From DATAMF01 sp964472565 (lineage in GTDB: Bacteria > Chloroflexota > Anaerolineae > Aggregatilineales > Aggregatilineaceae), in NCBI GenBank assembly GCA_964472565.1, contig CAYYNB010000089.1, positions 1 through 23,397 on the forward strand: a stretch of DNA of 23,397 nt, in the 5' to 3' direction. Position 1 is the first letter of the stretch, and every line of letters begins with the position of its first letter. A program made the translations under genes and the position numbers. This document shows, piece by piece, positions 13,249 to 21,680 of this stretch. The notes under the pieces were generated by a model. The model made no database searches. It was not told the origin of the DNA and worked only from the letters and a program-made list of their open reading frames with translations.

Positions 13249-15603
13249 GTGAACGTCAAACAAGCGTGTTGGGGCGTCGTTCTTCTGATTATTTTACTCC
13301 TGCCCATCCTTGACGTTCCCCCTTCACGCGCCCAAACGGACGCGGGCGTTCCGCTGCCCGTCGCCGGAATGGGCGAACACCCGCGCCTGCTGATCACCCA
13401 AACCTACATTGACGACGTGCTCAAGCCGCGAATGGCGCGCAACACCTCAACCTGGTCCAACTTTTCGACCTATGTCGCCTCCGCCACCCCCGAAGAAGAT
13501 GCCTCCTGGACGCCCAGCACCGCGCTGCGTTCACTGGCGCTGGCCTGGCTGATCACCGAAGATGCCGATTATGCCAACCGTGCCGAGACGATCATGGTGG
13601 ATATGGTCAACCGCATTGAAACGCACGGCGTTATGGCGGGAACTGACGGCTTCGACGGCGAATTTATGGAAAATGTCGCCGGGCTGGCGCTCGGTTACGA
13701 CTGGCTGTACAACACCCTGACGATGGCCGATCTGGGTGAAATCGAAGACACGCTCTGGCGCGCCTCCCAGCGGCTGATCGATCCCAACGCCGACACCGAT
13801 GGTCTGATCTGGCTCGACGGTCAGCCAATGGCCGTTGGCAACTATGAGCCGCGCTGGTTATGGGCGATCACAGCGGTGGGCCTCGCCCTGCGCGATGTTC
13901 GCCCCGCCGCCAGCGACCTGCTGGACTACGCCCGCAGTATCTTCACCACCTACCTGATCCCGGCGCTCGATCTGCAAACCGGCGGCGCGTGGGCCGAAGG
14001 CCCGATCTATGGGTTTATCGCCAACTGGCCCAAAGTCCAGACCGCGCTGGCCTGGTGGACCGCCGCCGGCGAAAACTATTTTGACGATACGCAGTGGTGG
14101 TATGATCGCCTCGCCTACGATATGTTCCTCTACCACCCGTCCGAAGCGCGCTCCTATAACGAGGACTGGGGCGATCCGATGCACAGCTACCCCTCCATCA
14201 TTGGCGATTCCGAGCGTTACCACGCCGCCGCCGCCTATGGCCGCGCCCAGGATTTGCTGCTGCGCGCCGTGTTTCAGGACACCGAACACGGCGATTGGAT
14301 GGACTGGTTCCTGCGCCAGCCGCCCGATACCAGCCCGGCGTGGATGGCCGTGGAGGAATTTCTCTGGCGCGATCCGCTGGCGACCGGGGTGCCGCCCACC
14401 ACCACCACTTGGTACGCGCCCTATTTAGGCCATGTGTTCATGCGCTCCAACTGGACCAACGACGCGGGCCAGCTTGATCAAACCGCGACCTATGTCAGTT
14501 TTAACGCCGGAGATCGCATCACCTATCACCAGTTTTTCGACCAGGGCAACTTCACCATTTTCCACAATGGCAAAGATTTAGTGGTGCGCAGCGGCGTCTA
14601 CAGCGGCGATGGCACCTCCGACCACGACGCCAATTATTACGTGCGCTCGATTGCCGCCAACACCATTCTGATCTGCGATCTGGCCGAAAATTTCGACGGC
14701 ATCCGGCCCAACGGCGAACGTGAGGTCTGGCTGAACGACTGCGGCCAGCGCACGATGAGTCCGGCGGCGCGTACGGCCATCAACACCGACTATCTTTTCG
14801 CCAACTGGCAGTCCTACGATACCGGCTCTATTCTCCGCTTCGGCACATCTGCCAGCGCCACCTATATCCGCGCCGACATCACCGCCGCCTATAACAGCAC
14901 GGTTTACACCACGCCCGAAAATCGCGCCAAAGTGTCGCTTGTCCTGCGCGAACTGGTCTACTGGCGTCCCGGCACCGTCATCGTGTATGACCGGGTAGTG
15001 ACCACCTACCCCTCCTATACCCCCATGACGGTCTTCCATTTCCAGGGCGAACCCACGCCGAACGGCTTGTTCTACGGTTCGCTGGTAGGTGACAGTGCGC
15101 TTTATATGCAGAATATGCTACCCAACAGCCGCGCCATGCAGATTCAAGGTTATGAAGTCGCGGGCCAAACCGTCGATATGAGTTGGGGTGAACCCGCCAG
15201 TAACAACTTCGAGCGCGATCCCTATGGTTATTACCGCCTGGAAATCGCGCCCGGCCAGCCCAATCTGGACACGTGGTTCGCTACCGTTTTCATCGCGCAG
15301 GATGCCAGCGCAGCCCCCCCCGCCGAAAATATCCTGGTGGTGGGTGACACCATGCGCGGCATTGCCTCCGGCTCCATCCAGACCATGTTCGACCTGCTCC
15401 CCGGCGACAGTAACGGCATTACGCAGGCCAATTTCCAGGTCGCGCCCGCAGTAACAAGCGTCCTGCTGACCGGGCTGGTTCCCCACGCCACCTATGCCAT
15501 CACGCCCACCGGGAGCACGGTTCTGACGCTCACCGCCGACGAGTCAGGTTTGATTGCGCTCGACAATATTCAACCCGGCGGGCTGAGTTTGGCGCTCCAA
15601 TGA
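13249..15603 (+). CDS. secreted heparinase II/III-like protein
   Basis: This 784-residue exported protein begins with a signal peptide: a hydrophobic core at 7-22 and probable cleavage after Ala28 in PSRA. The HPRLLIT motif (about 44-50) and a helical toroid-like region rich in Trp/Tyr to about 370 follow. A beta-rich C-terminal half includes YHQFFDQGNFTIFHNGKD (426-443). This order matches heparinase II/III-like polysaccharide lyases. The usual HxHxDxG pattern reads YHQFFDQG here, and the usual RxxxHNT reads RSIAANT (466-472). Key His residues therefore differ, and activity on acidic polysaccharide is uncertain. The start is GTG 13249 with GGGGAGA 6 bases upstream. It is 21 bp after the FHA stop, so probably the last gene of the operon. 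It is the only exported member among cytosolic signalling genes, which is odd. Confidence 0.8.
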   Translation: MNVKQACWGVVLLIILLLPILDVPPSRAQTDAGVPLPVAGMGEHPRLLITQTYIDDVLKPRMARNTSTWSNFSTYVASATPEEDASWTPSTALRSLALAWLITEDADYANRAETIMVDMVNRIETHGVMAGTDGFDGEFMENVAGLALGYDWLYNTLTMADLGEIEDTLWRASQRLIDPNADTDGLIWLDGQPMAVGNYEPRWLWAITAVGLALRDVRPAASDLLDYARSIFTTYLIPALDLQTGGAWAEGPIYGFIANWPKVQTALAWWTAAGENYFDDTQWWYDRLAYDMFLYHPSEARSYNEDWGDPMHSYPSIIGDSERYHAAAAYGRAQDLLLRAVFQDTEHGDWMDWFLRQPPDTSPAWMAVEEFLWRDPLATGVPPTTTTWYAPYLGHVFMRSNWTNDAGQLDQTATYVSFNAGDRITYHQFFDQGNFTIFHNGKDLVVRSGVYSGDGTSDHDANYYVRSIAANTILICDLAENFDGIRPNGEREVWLNDCGQRTMSPAARTAINTDYLFANWQSYDTGSILRFGTSASATYIRADITAAYNSTVYTTPENRAKVSLVLRELVYWRPGTVIVYDRVVTTYPSYTPMTVFHFQGEPTPNGLFYGSLVGDSALYMQNMLPNSRAMQIQGYEVAGQTVDMSWGEPASNNFERDPYGYYRLEIAPGQPNLDTWFATVFIAQDASAAPPAENILVVGDTMRGIASGSIQTMFDLLPGDSNGITQANFQVAPAVTSVLLTGLVPHATYAITPTGSTVLTLTADESGLIALDNIQPGGLSLALQ

Positions 15604-15648
15604 TCAGAGGATTTGGTCAGAAAGTACAAGGCTTCACAACCATTGTCA

Positions 15649-15657
15649 TGCTATGAT
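15649..15657 (+). promoter_or_regulatory. extended -10 promoter of split-barrel protein gene
   Basis: TGCTATGAT is a TGn-TATGAT extended -10 box, 35 bases upstream of ATG 15693, in an AT-rich 89-bp gap. The spacing to the ATG is the same as for the Clp operon promoter. No clear -35 is present. Confidence 0.55.
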
Positions 15658-15692
15658 GTTTAAAATAGATAGTCATTGAGAGGCAAAATATC

Positions 15693-16124
15693 ATGGCAAA
15701 CTGGGGTGAATTCGAGGCTGCGGCCCCTGCTTTAGCGTTGTGGGGTGCCAAGCGTTTAAATCGTTCTCGCGTGGCGTACCTGGCAACTACTCAACCTGAT
15801 GGTTCGCCATGTGTTCAGACAGTCATGCCGGTTATCGCGCAGGGTCGCTTATACCTCTTCATGGATCAGAATTCCTGTTGGGATGGCCGTTATGTCATGC
15901 ATTCGCTGGTCGATAACCCGGCGGGCATTGGCGGCGAATTTCAGATCAGCGGGTATGCCGTTCCCGTTGATGACCTGCATACCCGCGAAGAAGCCGTCAA
16001 AGCCGCCTGTTACACACCCGCCAACAAGTATCTCCTCTATGAATTGATCATCGAGCGCGCCTATGCCGCCGATTATGAAGACAGCACCCCCCGCGAAATT
16101 CGCTGGAATGCCACATTGATGTAA
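15693..16124 (+). CDS. pyridoxamine 5'-phosphate oxidase-like split-barrel protein
   Basis: This 143-residue protein has the FMN-binding split-barrel pattern. VAYLATTQPDGSPCVQTVMPVI (27-48) is the first beta hairpin typical of PNPOx-like flavoproteins. RLYLFMDQNSCWD and a later GGEFQISGYAV strand follow, and HTREEAVKAACYTP forms a helix. Such proteins bind FMN, F420 or haem and act as small-molecule oxidoreductases or sensors. The ligand and substrate cannot be decided here. A GAGAGG ribosome site lies 12 bases upstream of the ATG. It has its own promoter, and its transcript runs into the bidirectional terminator, so it is monocistronic. It is too short for true PdxH (about 210 residues), so vitamin B6 synthesis is not implied. 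Confidence 0.8.
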   Translation: MANWGEFEAAAPALALWGAKRLNRSRVAYLATTQPDGSPCVQTVMPVIAQGRLYLFMDQNSCWDGRYVMHSLVDNPAGIGGEFQISGYAVPVDDLHTREEAVKAACYTPANKYLLYELIIERAYAADYEDSTPREIRWNATLM

Positions 16125-16132
16125 GGCCGACT

Positions 16133-16153
16133 CCCCTTCCCTGAGGGAAGGGG
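16133..16153. repeat. CCCCTTCCC hairpin repeat
   Basis: CCCCTTCCC (16133-16141) and GGGAAGGGG (16145-16153) form a perfect 9-bp stem with a TGA loop, followed by further G-rich sequence. There is no T-run. The composition resembles dispersed intergenic hairpins often seen in Chloroflexota genomes. It sits between two convergent genes beside the true terminator. Confidence 0.6.
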
Positions 16154-16173
16154 TAAGGGGGGATGGGGTAAAG

Positions 16174-16207
16174 AAAAAACGCGGATCGAGCACGATCCGC
16201 GTTTTTT
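16174..16207. terminator. bidirectional intrinsic terminator
   Basis: A perfect 9-bp stem CGCGGATCG/CGATCCGCG (16180-16188, 16193-16201) with loop AGCA is flanked by A6 on the left and T6 on the right. It therefore works in both directions, for the split-barrel gene on + and the ATPase gene on -. It is the clearest terminator in the window. Confidence 0.95.
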
Positions 16208-16214
16208 GTTGGCG

Positions 16215-17780
16215 CTAATCACCCGGATCGAGCGTGGCCGTCGCACGCGGTGTATTCGTCGGCAGCGGGCGCGGTGTTCGGGTCGGGACCGCCGTTTCAG
16301 TCGGTGCCGCTGTTGCTTCAGCGTTTGCCGTCGCCGTGCGGTTAGGCGTCACTGTCCAGCTTGCTGTCTGTGTTGCTGTCTGGGTGGCTGTGGGTGTCCG
16401 CGTGGAAGCTGGCATCTGGGTTAGAGTTAGTGTCCGGGTTGGGCGTGCCTGTTCTGTCTGTGTCTCAAAAATAGCCTGCTGGCTGGCCTGATAATTTAAA
16501 GATAACGTCGCCGTCGGCGATCCCTTCGTGGGCATCTCGTCGTCTCCATCCAAGGCCCCGGCCAGCGAAGCCGCCACCAGCCCGCCCACCAGCAGCAGTG
16601 CCGCCGCTAATCCCACCAGCGGCGCGAGAGTCGCCATATTGATCTTCGCTGCCGTCTTCTTTTTGACATCCAACGCATGATTGGCGTTGAGCCAGCGCGG
16701 GATAAACTGCGCCCGCAGCGCATAAGTGCCATCGGGGTCCGCTTGGATCAGCCCTTTGTAATCCAGGCTGCGCAGCGCGGCGGCCACTTTGGTTTTGTTC
16801 ATCTCATACCCCGACGCGTTGATCCAGTCGTACAATGCGCCGAACGACACCCCCTCGCCCGACTCGTTCAGCCGGACCAGCCCCATCAGAACCAGCCGTT
16901 CGTTCTGACTGGCCGCTTGCCACAGCGGATTCAGGACTTCGCTGCCCTGCTCCAACACGGCGTCATCCACCGCCGCCAGATCATTTTCGATCACCGGTCC
17001 GGCATGGTGGCGTTCTTCCGAGCGCCGGAACAGCAGACGGCAGATCGAATGCAGCAGGAAGGGGTGTCCCCCGGCCAGCGCTAAAATCTGCTTGACTACG
17101 CCATCTTCATAGTGGTACATATCCTGAACCGGCTCGCGCACCAGCCGCTCGGCATCCTCCAGGCTCAATTCTGCCAGCCGGAAATGCAGCGTCGGATCGC
17201 GGAACAGTTCCAGCGCCAGAATCCGATCCTCAAAGGCTTCATCCAGCGTGAACACCATATCCAGCCGGGGATATTTCAACAGCACCCCCAGCAAATAATC
17301 CAGCAGATCAGCGGGAAGTGTGCCGCGATCAATCGCCTCCAGCAGCAAATGCGCATCATCCAGCGCCAGCAGCAAATGCCGGGTACGCAGAGCCGTGAGC
17401 GCGATCTCCAGGTATTCATCGCGGAACCAATCCCGTAGTCCGTCCGGTTCCGCCGCTTCCGGCCACTCTGGAAGCCGGTAGGTACTCGCCTCTGCCAGTT
17501 CAAGTGCCGCCCGAATATCGTCCACCAGCGCGGCAAAAAAACTGTGCTCGTCTCCCAGACCGATGAGTCCCAGACTGACAATACACAGGCTGTACCGTTC
17601 GTCGAGTTGGTAGGGCAGTTGGTGCAGCACGGCGGTTTTGCCCAGGCCGCGCCGCCCCACCAGCACCAAAGCATGTTTGTGCGCCGCGCCCACCAGATTC
17701 TGCCGGAAGAAAGCAAAAGCCTCCTCGCAGCCATAAAAATAGTCAGGATTAGATTGGAGCGGATTGTAGGGATTATCCAT
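16215..17780 (-). CDS. membrane-anchored STAND/AAA-like ATPase with external Thr/Pro-rich tail
   Basis: This is a 521-residue P-loop ATPase of the Orc1/STAND-like class. Walker A GRRGLGKT is at 42-49 and Walker B LLLALDDAH at about 136-144. A sensor region follows, with the AGGHPFLLHSICRLL motif (about 236-250). A winged-helix segment lies at about 293-368. A KKK-containing stretch then leads into one membrane helix (about 383-409), giving N-in/C-out topology. The last ~110 residues are outside. They are Thr/Pro/Ala-rich (TRTPTATQTATQ type) and seem disordered, with no folded domain. I start at ATG 17780, preceded by AAGGGCG. An earlier start at 17876 adds 32 residues with no family match and overlaps the promoter. 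STAND ATPases act as signal-driven switches, but no effector domain is visible. It stands alone between convergent and divergent neighbours. Confidence 0.85.
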   Translation of the reverse strand: MDNPYNPLQSNPDYFYGCEEAFAFFRQNLVGAAHKHALVLVGRRGLGKTAVLHQLPYQLDERYSLCIVSLGLIGLGDEHSFFAALVDDIRAALELAEASTYRLPEWPEAAEPDGLRDWFRDEYLEIALTALRTRHLLLALDDAHLLLEAIDRGTLPADLLDYLLGVLLKYPRLDMVFTLDEAFEDRILALELFRDPTLHFRLAELSLEDAERLVREPVQDMYHYEDGVVKQILALAGGHPFLLHSICRLLFRRSEERHHAGPVIENDLAAVDDAVLEQGSEVLNPLWQAASQNERLVLMGLVRLNESGEGVSFGALYDWINASGYEMNKTKVAAALRSLDYKGLIQADPDGTYALRAQFIPRWLNANHALDVKKKTAAKINMATLAPLVGLAAALLLVGGLVAASLAGALDGDDEMPTKGSPTATLSLNYQASQQAIFETQTEQARPTRTLTLTQMPASTRTPTATQTATQTASWTVTPNRTATANAEATAAPTETAVPTRTPRPLPTNTPRATATLDPGD

Positions 17781-17816
17781 AACACGCCCTTGAGTGAAAA
17801 ATCTTTGCAGAACCTT

Positions 17817-17845
17817 ATTATGTAGGTAGTGGAGTATCCGAGCAA
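17817..17845 (-). promoter_or_regulatory. promoter of membrane ATPase gene
   Basis: On the minus strand TTGCTC (17840-17845) and CATAAT (17817-17822) are separated by exactly 17 bases. The -10 lies 36 bases upstream of ATG 17780. This supports the shorter start of the ATPase gene. Confidence 0.55.
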
Positions 17846-17920
17846 ATGACCATCGGTTGCGCCAGCCCTTCAGCATAGGGTTCGGTCCTCTATGGTTCGC
17901 GCGGTTAAGCCGACTAGCGC

Positions 17921-17926
17921 TATAAT
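17921..17926 (+). promoter_or_regulatory. -10 box of rocD
   Basis: A consensus TATAAT stands 64 bases upstream of ATG 17991. No good -35 is visible at 16-18 bases. The start codon has AAGGAA 4 bases upstream. The leader of roughly 60 bases shows no riboswitch-like structure that I can recognise. Confidence 0.5.
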
Positions 17927-17990
17927 CACCTTATCGGTACGGCTTGTTCCCGAGAGTCGAACGAACAGCAAACCTTTTTTAAGGAACCCT

Positions 17991-19211
17991 ATGACCACCA
18001 CCGTGCATCTCTCATCTCAAGAACTTATTGCCTTAGAAGATCAGTATGGCGCGCATAACTACCACCCTCTCGATGTCGTCCTCACTCGGGGCGAGGGCGT
18101 CTGGGTGTGGGATGTCGAAGGCAACCAGTATATGGATTGCCTGAGCGCCTACAGCGCCGTCAACCAGGGCCACAGCCACCCGCGTATTCGTCAGGCCCTC
18201 ATTGAACAGGCCGCACGGCTCCCCCTGACCAGCCGCGCCTTCCGCAACGATCAGTTGGGGCCATTCTATGAGCAGCTTTGCGAACTGACCGGCTACCAGA
18301 TGGTTCTGCCCATGAACACCGGGGCCGAAGCGGTTGAAACCGCGCTCAAAGCCGCCCGCAAATGGGGCTACGATTTTAAGCACATCCCCGCGGGGCAGGC
18401 CGAAATTATTGCCTGTGAGGGCAACTTCGCAGGCCGCACCATTTCGATCATCACCTTCAGCACCGAACCGCTCTACCGCGAAGGTTTCGGCCCCTACACC
18501 CCCGGCTTTAAAACCGTCCCCTACGGCGATGCGGATGCGCTCGAAGCCGCCATTACACCCAACACCGCCGCCTTTATTGTGGAGCCGATCCAGGGCGAAG
18601 GCGGCGTCATCGTCCCACCGGATGGTTATCTGCGGCGCGTGCGCGAACTCTGCACCAAACATAATGTCCTGCTGATCGCCGACGAAATCCAGACCGGGTT
18701 AGGGCGAACGGGCCAATTGTTTGCCTGCGATCACGAAGACGTCCGCCCGGATATGGTCACAATCGGCAAAGCGCTCTCCGGCGGCTTTTATCCGATCTCA
18801 GCCGTGCTGTCCAGCCGTGAGATTTTGGGCGTTTTTTCGCCGGGATCACATGGCAGCACCTTTGGCGGCAACCCGTTGGCGGCGGCCATTGGTCGGGCGG
18901 CGCTCAGCGTGCTGATTGAAGAAAACATGGTCGAAAACGCGGCGCGGATGGGCGATTATTTCATGGAACACCTCGCCGAGATCAATAGCCCCCACGTCAA
19001 AGAAGTACGTGGGCGCGGCCTGCTCATCGGCGTGGAACTCAATCCCGAAGCGGGCGGTGCGCGCCGTTTCTGCGAAGCATTGCAGGCCCAGGGCCTTCTT
19101 GCCAAAGAAACGCATGTGAACACCATCCGCTTTGCCCCCCCGCTGACCATCACTCAGCAGCAAGTGGATTGGGCCATCGAACGGATTCGCCCCGTCCTGC
19201 TGATGAAATAG
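17991..19211 (+). CDS. rocD: ornithine--oxo-acid aminotransferase
   Basis: This 406-residue class III, PLP-dependent aminotransferase closely resembles RocD. RocD converts ornithine and 2-oxoglutarate to glutamate 5-semialdehyde and glutamate in arginine/proline metabolism. PLP contacts are NTGAEAVETALKAARKW (109-125) and Asp231 in DEIQTGLGRTG. The Schiff-base Lys260 is in IGKALSGGFYP. RAFRND (83-88) and the VEPIQGEGG segment (198-205) are typical of ornithine aminotransferases. Length is normal and all key residues are present. The start is ATG 17991, with AAGGAA upstream. An in-frame ATG at 17892 would precede the TATAAT box and add a non-homologous leader, so I reject it. The gene is monocistronic with its own terminator. 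A related acetylornithine or GABA aminotransferase activity is possible but less likely. Confidence 0.92.
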   Translation: MTTTVHLSSQELIALEDQYGAHNYHPLDVVLTRGEGVWVWDVEGNQYMDCLSAYSAVNQGHSHPRIRQALIEQAARLPLTSRAFRNDQLGPFYEQLCELTGYQMVLPMNTGAEAVETALKAARKWGYDFKHIPAGQAEIIACEGNFAGRTISIITFSTEPLYREGFGPYTPGFKTVPYGDADALEAAITPNTAAFIVEPIQGEGGVIVPPDGYLRRVRELCTKHNVLLIADEIQTGLGRTGQLFACDHEDVRPDMVTIGKALSGGFYPISAVLSSREILGVFSPGSHGSTFGGNPLAAAIGRAALSVLIEENMVENAARMGDYFMEHLAEINSPHVKEVRGRGLLIGVELNPEAGGARRFCEALQAQGLLAKETHVNTIRFAPPLTITQQQVDWAIERIRPVLLMK

Positions 19212-19233
19212 CCATTCTGCCTGGAATCACACG

Positions 19234-19266
19234 CGCCGCCGAAGTCCATTCTCCGGCGGCGTTTTT
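19234..19266 (+). terminator. intrinsic terminator of rocD
   Basis: CGCCGCCG (19234-19241) and CGGCGGCG (19254-19261) form an 8-bp all-G/C stem with a 12-base loop. T5 (19262-19266) follows directly. It lies 22 bases past the rocD stop. The minus-strand side lacks a T-run, so it does not clearly terminate the ABC operon coming the other way. Confidence 0.85.
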
Positions 19267-19296
19267 GGTGATGTTCAGAGCCAGGGCCACCCCAGC

Positions 19297-21672
19297 CTAG
19301 AACGACTGCGACTTACTGACCTGCCCCAGATCGACCTTCTGCACCGCCCGCAAACCGGGAATCTCGGCTACCAGCACGATCACCAGCATACTCACCACTC
19401 CAACGCCATACCAGATCGGGCTGAGTGATGGATACGAGCCGAAAAACTCCGTTTCATACGTGCTGTTCAGCCAGAAGCCAATCTCGCGCCCAATCGGAAT
19501 CCCGATCAGCAGCCCCAGCACAACCATCAGCAGCAGTTCGAGCGTCACCGTTAAGGCGATCTCGCGGCGGGTCGAGCCAAGCGCCCGCATCACCGCGAGT
19601 TCGTCGCGCCGTTCGCGCAGACTGCCGTTCACCGTATTGAACAATACCGCCAGCGTCAGGATATAGCCGAAGGTGCCAAAAATCACGGTGCCCGCGCGAA
19701 AATAAGTCAGGTAGCGATCCGTATCACCCTGAAAATCATCCGTCAGTTCCACCGCGACCATACCGGGCAGATCAACCAGCGCGTCCCGCACCGCCTGATC
19801 CTGCCCCTCCGCCACCCGCACGAATACGGAATTAGTCGGGAACACCCCGCCCGCCCATTCCATTAACAGGCTGCGCGGCACAAAAATCGGGCTGCCCATC
19901 GCATACGACACCACGCCCAACACCTTGACCTCGCGGGATTGGTTAAACGCCGTCAGTGTGAGCGTATCTCCCACATCCACGCCCAACACACGCCGCGCAT
20001 TATGCCCGATCCACACCCCATCCGGGCGAGCGAAAAATTCAGTCCCATCCATCAGCACCGGCTTCAAAAACGGATCGGTTTCGTCCATCGACACGGCAAA
20101 CGTCTGGAAAGGTTCGCCGCCCGCAGGCCGTACCACCGCCACCGGGCCAAACAGCACCGCCTGCACCGCCGTCACCCCCGGTATCTGCTCAATCCGGCCT
20201 TCCAGTGTATCGTTCATCTGGACCGTATTCAGGTCCACTCGCAAATCGAAAGTGGAGGCATCATAATAGTCACTAAAGGCGCGCGCCAGCGTATCCCACA
20301 GCGCGAACGACGAAAAAATCATCAGCGCCCCCGCCACAATCCCCAGCGCCGTGCTGAAGGACCGCCCCGGCACCCGCAGCAGATTCCGCACCGCCCAGCG
20401 CAGCGGCGCGGGCAGTCTCCGCATCTGGAGACGGCTGATCGCATTCGGCGTTTTGGGCGTCGCCGGGCGCAGCGCGATTCCGGGCGGCGTGGCCGACTGC
20501 ACCCACGCCGGATACATCCCCGCGAAAGTGGACCCCACCACCGAAATCGCCAACCCCAGCAGAATAAACGGAATCTGCGGCGTATTCACGAATCCGGGCA
20601 ACGTTCCCCCCACAATATAATGCAGGTAGGTGTGCATCACCCAGAACGAGTTCAGATACCCCAACACACTGCCCACCAGCCCGCCGGACACGCCGATGAT
20701 CAACCCAAAGGTGAGATAATGTGTCACCAGTTCGCGGCGTGTGACGCCCATCGCCCGCATCGTCCCGATCCGCTGGCGTTCCCCTTCAACCAGCCGCGCC
20801 AGCAAAACGCTGGTGATCAGCGTCGAGCCGATCAGAAACATGCTCGAAAACGTGATCATGATCGGGAAATTGCCGTTGACATTGGCATCCACCACACCGC
20901 CGCTCGGCGTCTGGATGCGCCGCAAGATAGCCGCTTCATCCCCGAATAGCGGCCCAAGCTGCTTCTGAACCGAGGCTTCGAGATCATCCTGATCATCAGC
21001 AGCCTTGCCCGTCAGATGCACCACCACCTCGTTAATCTCACCCTCGCGCCCCGCATAAGCCGCGAGTTCAGAATAGCGCATCCACGCCACGCCAAACGAG
21101 GATAGGGTGGGAAACGGGGAAGTCGAACTGCGCCCCGCCACCACATACTCCGGGTTAAACGCCAACCCAACCACTTTAAGCCGGTGTTCGGTCCCATTAA
21201 TCCACACCGGCAGCACAGACCCCGGTTGGATGTCGTGATAATCCGCGAAGGATTTGAGCAGCAGAATTTCGCCGTCGGCTTGAATGCCTCGCCCATCCAT
21301 AATATTCGACTGGTTGACCATTGGCGCGCGGTCATCGGGCACGGAGATCAACCGCAGTCCCAGCAAATAACGCTGGTCGGGATCAATTTGCAGCCCGCTT
21401 TCCACCACCAAACGCCCTTCGGCCTCTTCGACGCCCGCTATAGCCTGCACCTCGTCCACCACATCCGGCGCAGCCGAGTCGAACTGAATCTGCAAATTGA
21501 GATAGTTCAACTGGTCATACGTCCGGTAGAAGGACTTGAGCATATTCACGCCCGCCGGATACATCGCCCCGTAGAACGTGCTGCCCAGCGTCACCACCAG
21601 CCACACCGCCAGAAACTGCCCCCGGTTGGCCCTGAGATCACCGATAATTTTGCGCTGCAAATTTTTGAGCAT
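19297..21672 (-). CDS. ABC transporter permease with two FtsX domains
   Basis: This 791-residue permease is of the MacB/LolCE superfamily in its long, duplicated form. One membrane helix (about 20-38) is followed by an external domain (about 45-265). Three helices (about 270-292, 318-340, 367-388) form the first FtsX domain. A fifth helix (about 440-460), a second external domain, and a second three-helix FtsX domain (about 665-780) follow. Both FtsX domains carry the ATPase-coupling motif (GERQRIGTMRAMG and ERRDELAVMRALG), showing internal duplication. Such proteins couple ATP hydrolysis to movement of an external domain, in export of peptides, lipids or antibiotics. The substrate is unknown. 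It starts 8 bp after the ATPase stop with GAGG upstream, so the two form one operon under PadR control. Confidence 0.93.
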   Translation of the reverse strand: MLKNLQRKIIGDLRANRGQFLAVWLVVTLGSTFYGAMYPAGVNMLKSFYRTYDQLNYLNLQIQFDSAAPDVVDEVQAIAGVEEAEGRLVVESGLQIDPDQRYLLGLRLISVPDDRAPMVNQSNIMDGRGIQADGEILLLKSFADYHDIQPGSVLPVWINGTEHRLKVVGLAFNPEYVVAGRSSTSPFPTLSSFGVAWMRYSELAAYAGREGEINEVVVHLTGKAADDQDDLEASVQKQLGPLFGDEAAILRRIQTPSGGVVDANVNGNFPIMITFSSMFLIGSTLITSVLLARLVEGERQRIGTMRAMGVTRRELVTHYLTFGLIIGVSGGLVGSVLGYLNSFWVMHTYLHYIVGGTLPGFVNTPQIPFILLGLAISVVGSTFAGMYPAWVQSATPPGIALRPATPKTPNAISRLQMRRLPAPLRWAVRNLLRVPGRSFSTALGIVAGALMIFSSFALWDTLARAFSDYYDASTFDLRVDLNTVQMNDTLEGRIEQIPGVTAVQAVLFGPVAVVRPAGGEPFQTFAVSMDETDPFLKPVLMDGTEFFARPDGVWIGHNARRVLGVDVGDTLTLTAFNQSREVKVLGVVSYAMGSPIFVPRSLLMEWAGGVFPTNSVFVRVAEGQDQAVRDALVDLPGMVAVELTDDFQGDTDRYLTYFRAGTVIFGTFGYILTLAVLFNTVNGSLRERRDELAVMRALGSTRREIALTVTLELLLMVVLGLLIGIPIGREIGFWLNSTYETEFFGSYPSLSPIWYGVGVVSMLVIVLVAEIPGLRAVQKVDLGQVSKSQSF

Positions 21673-21680
21673 AGCGGCCT

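Noticed and set aside
17892..17990. N-terminal extension of rocD from an upstream ATG
   Set aside because: It starts before the TATAAT box and has no family similarity. ATG 17991 has AAGGAA at good spacing.
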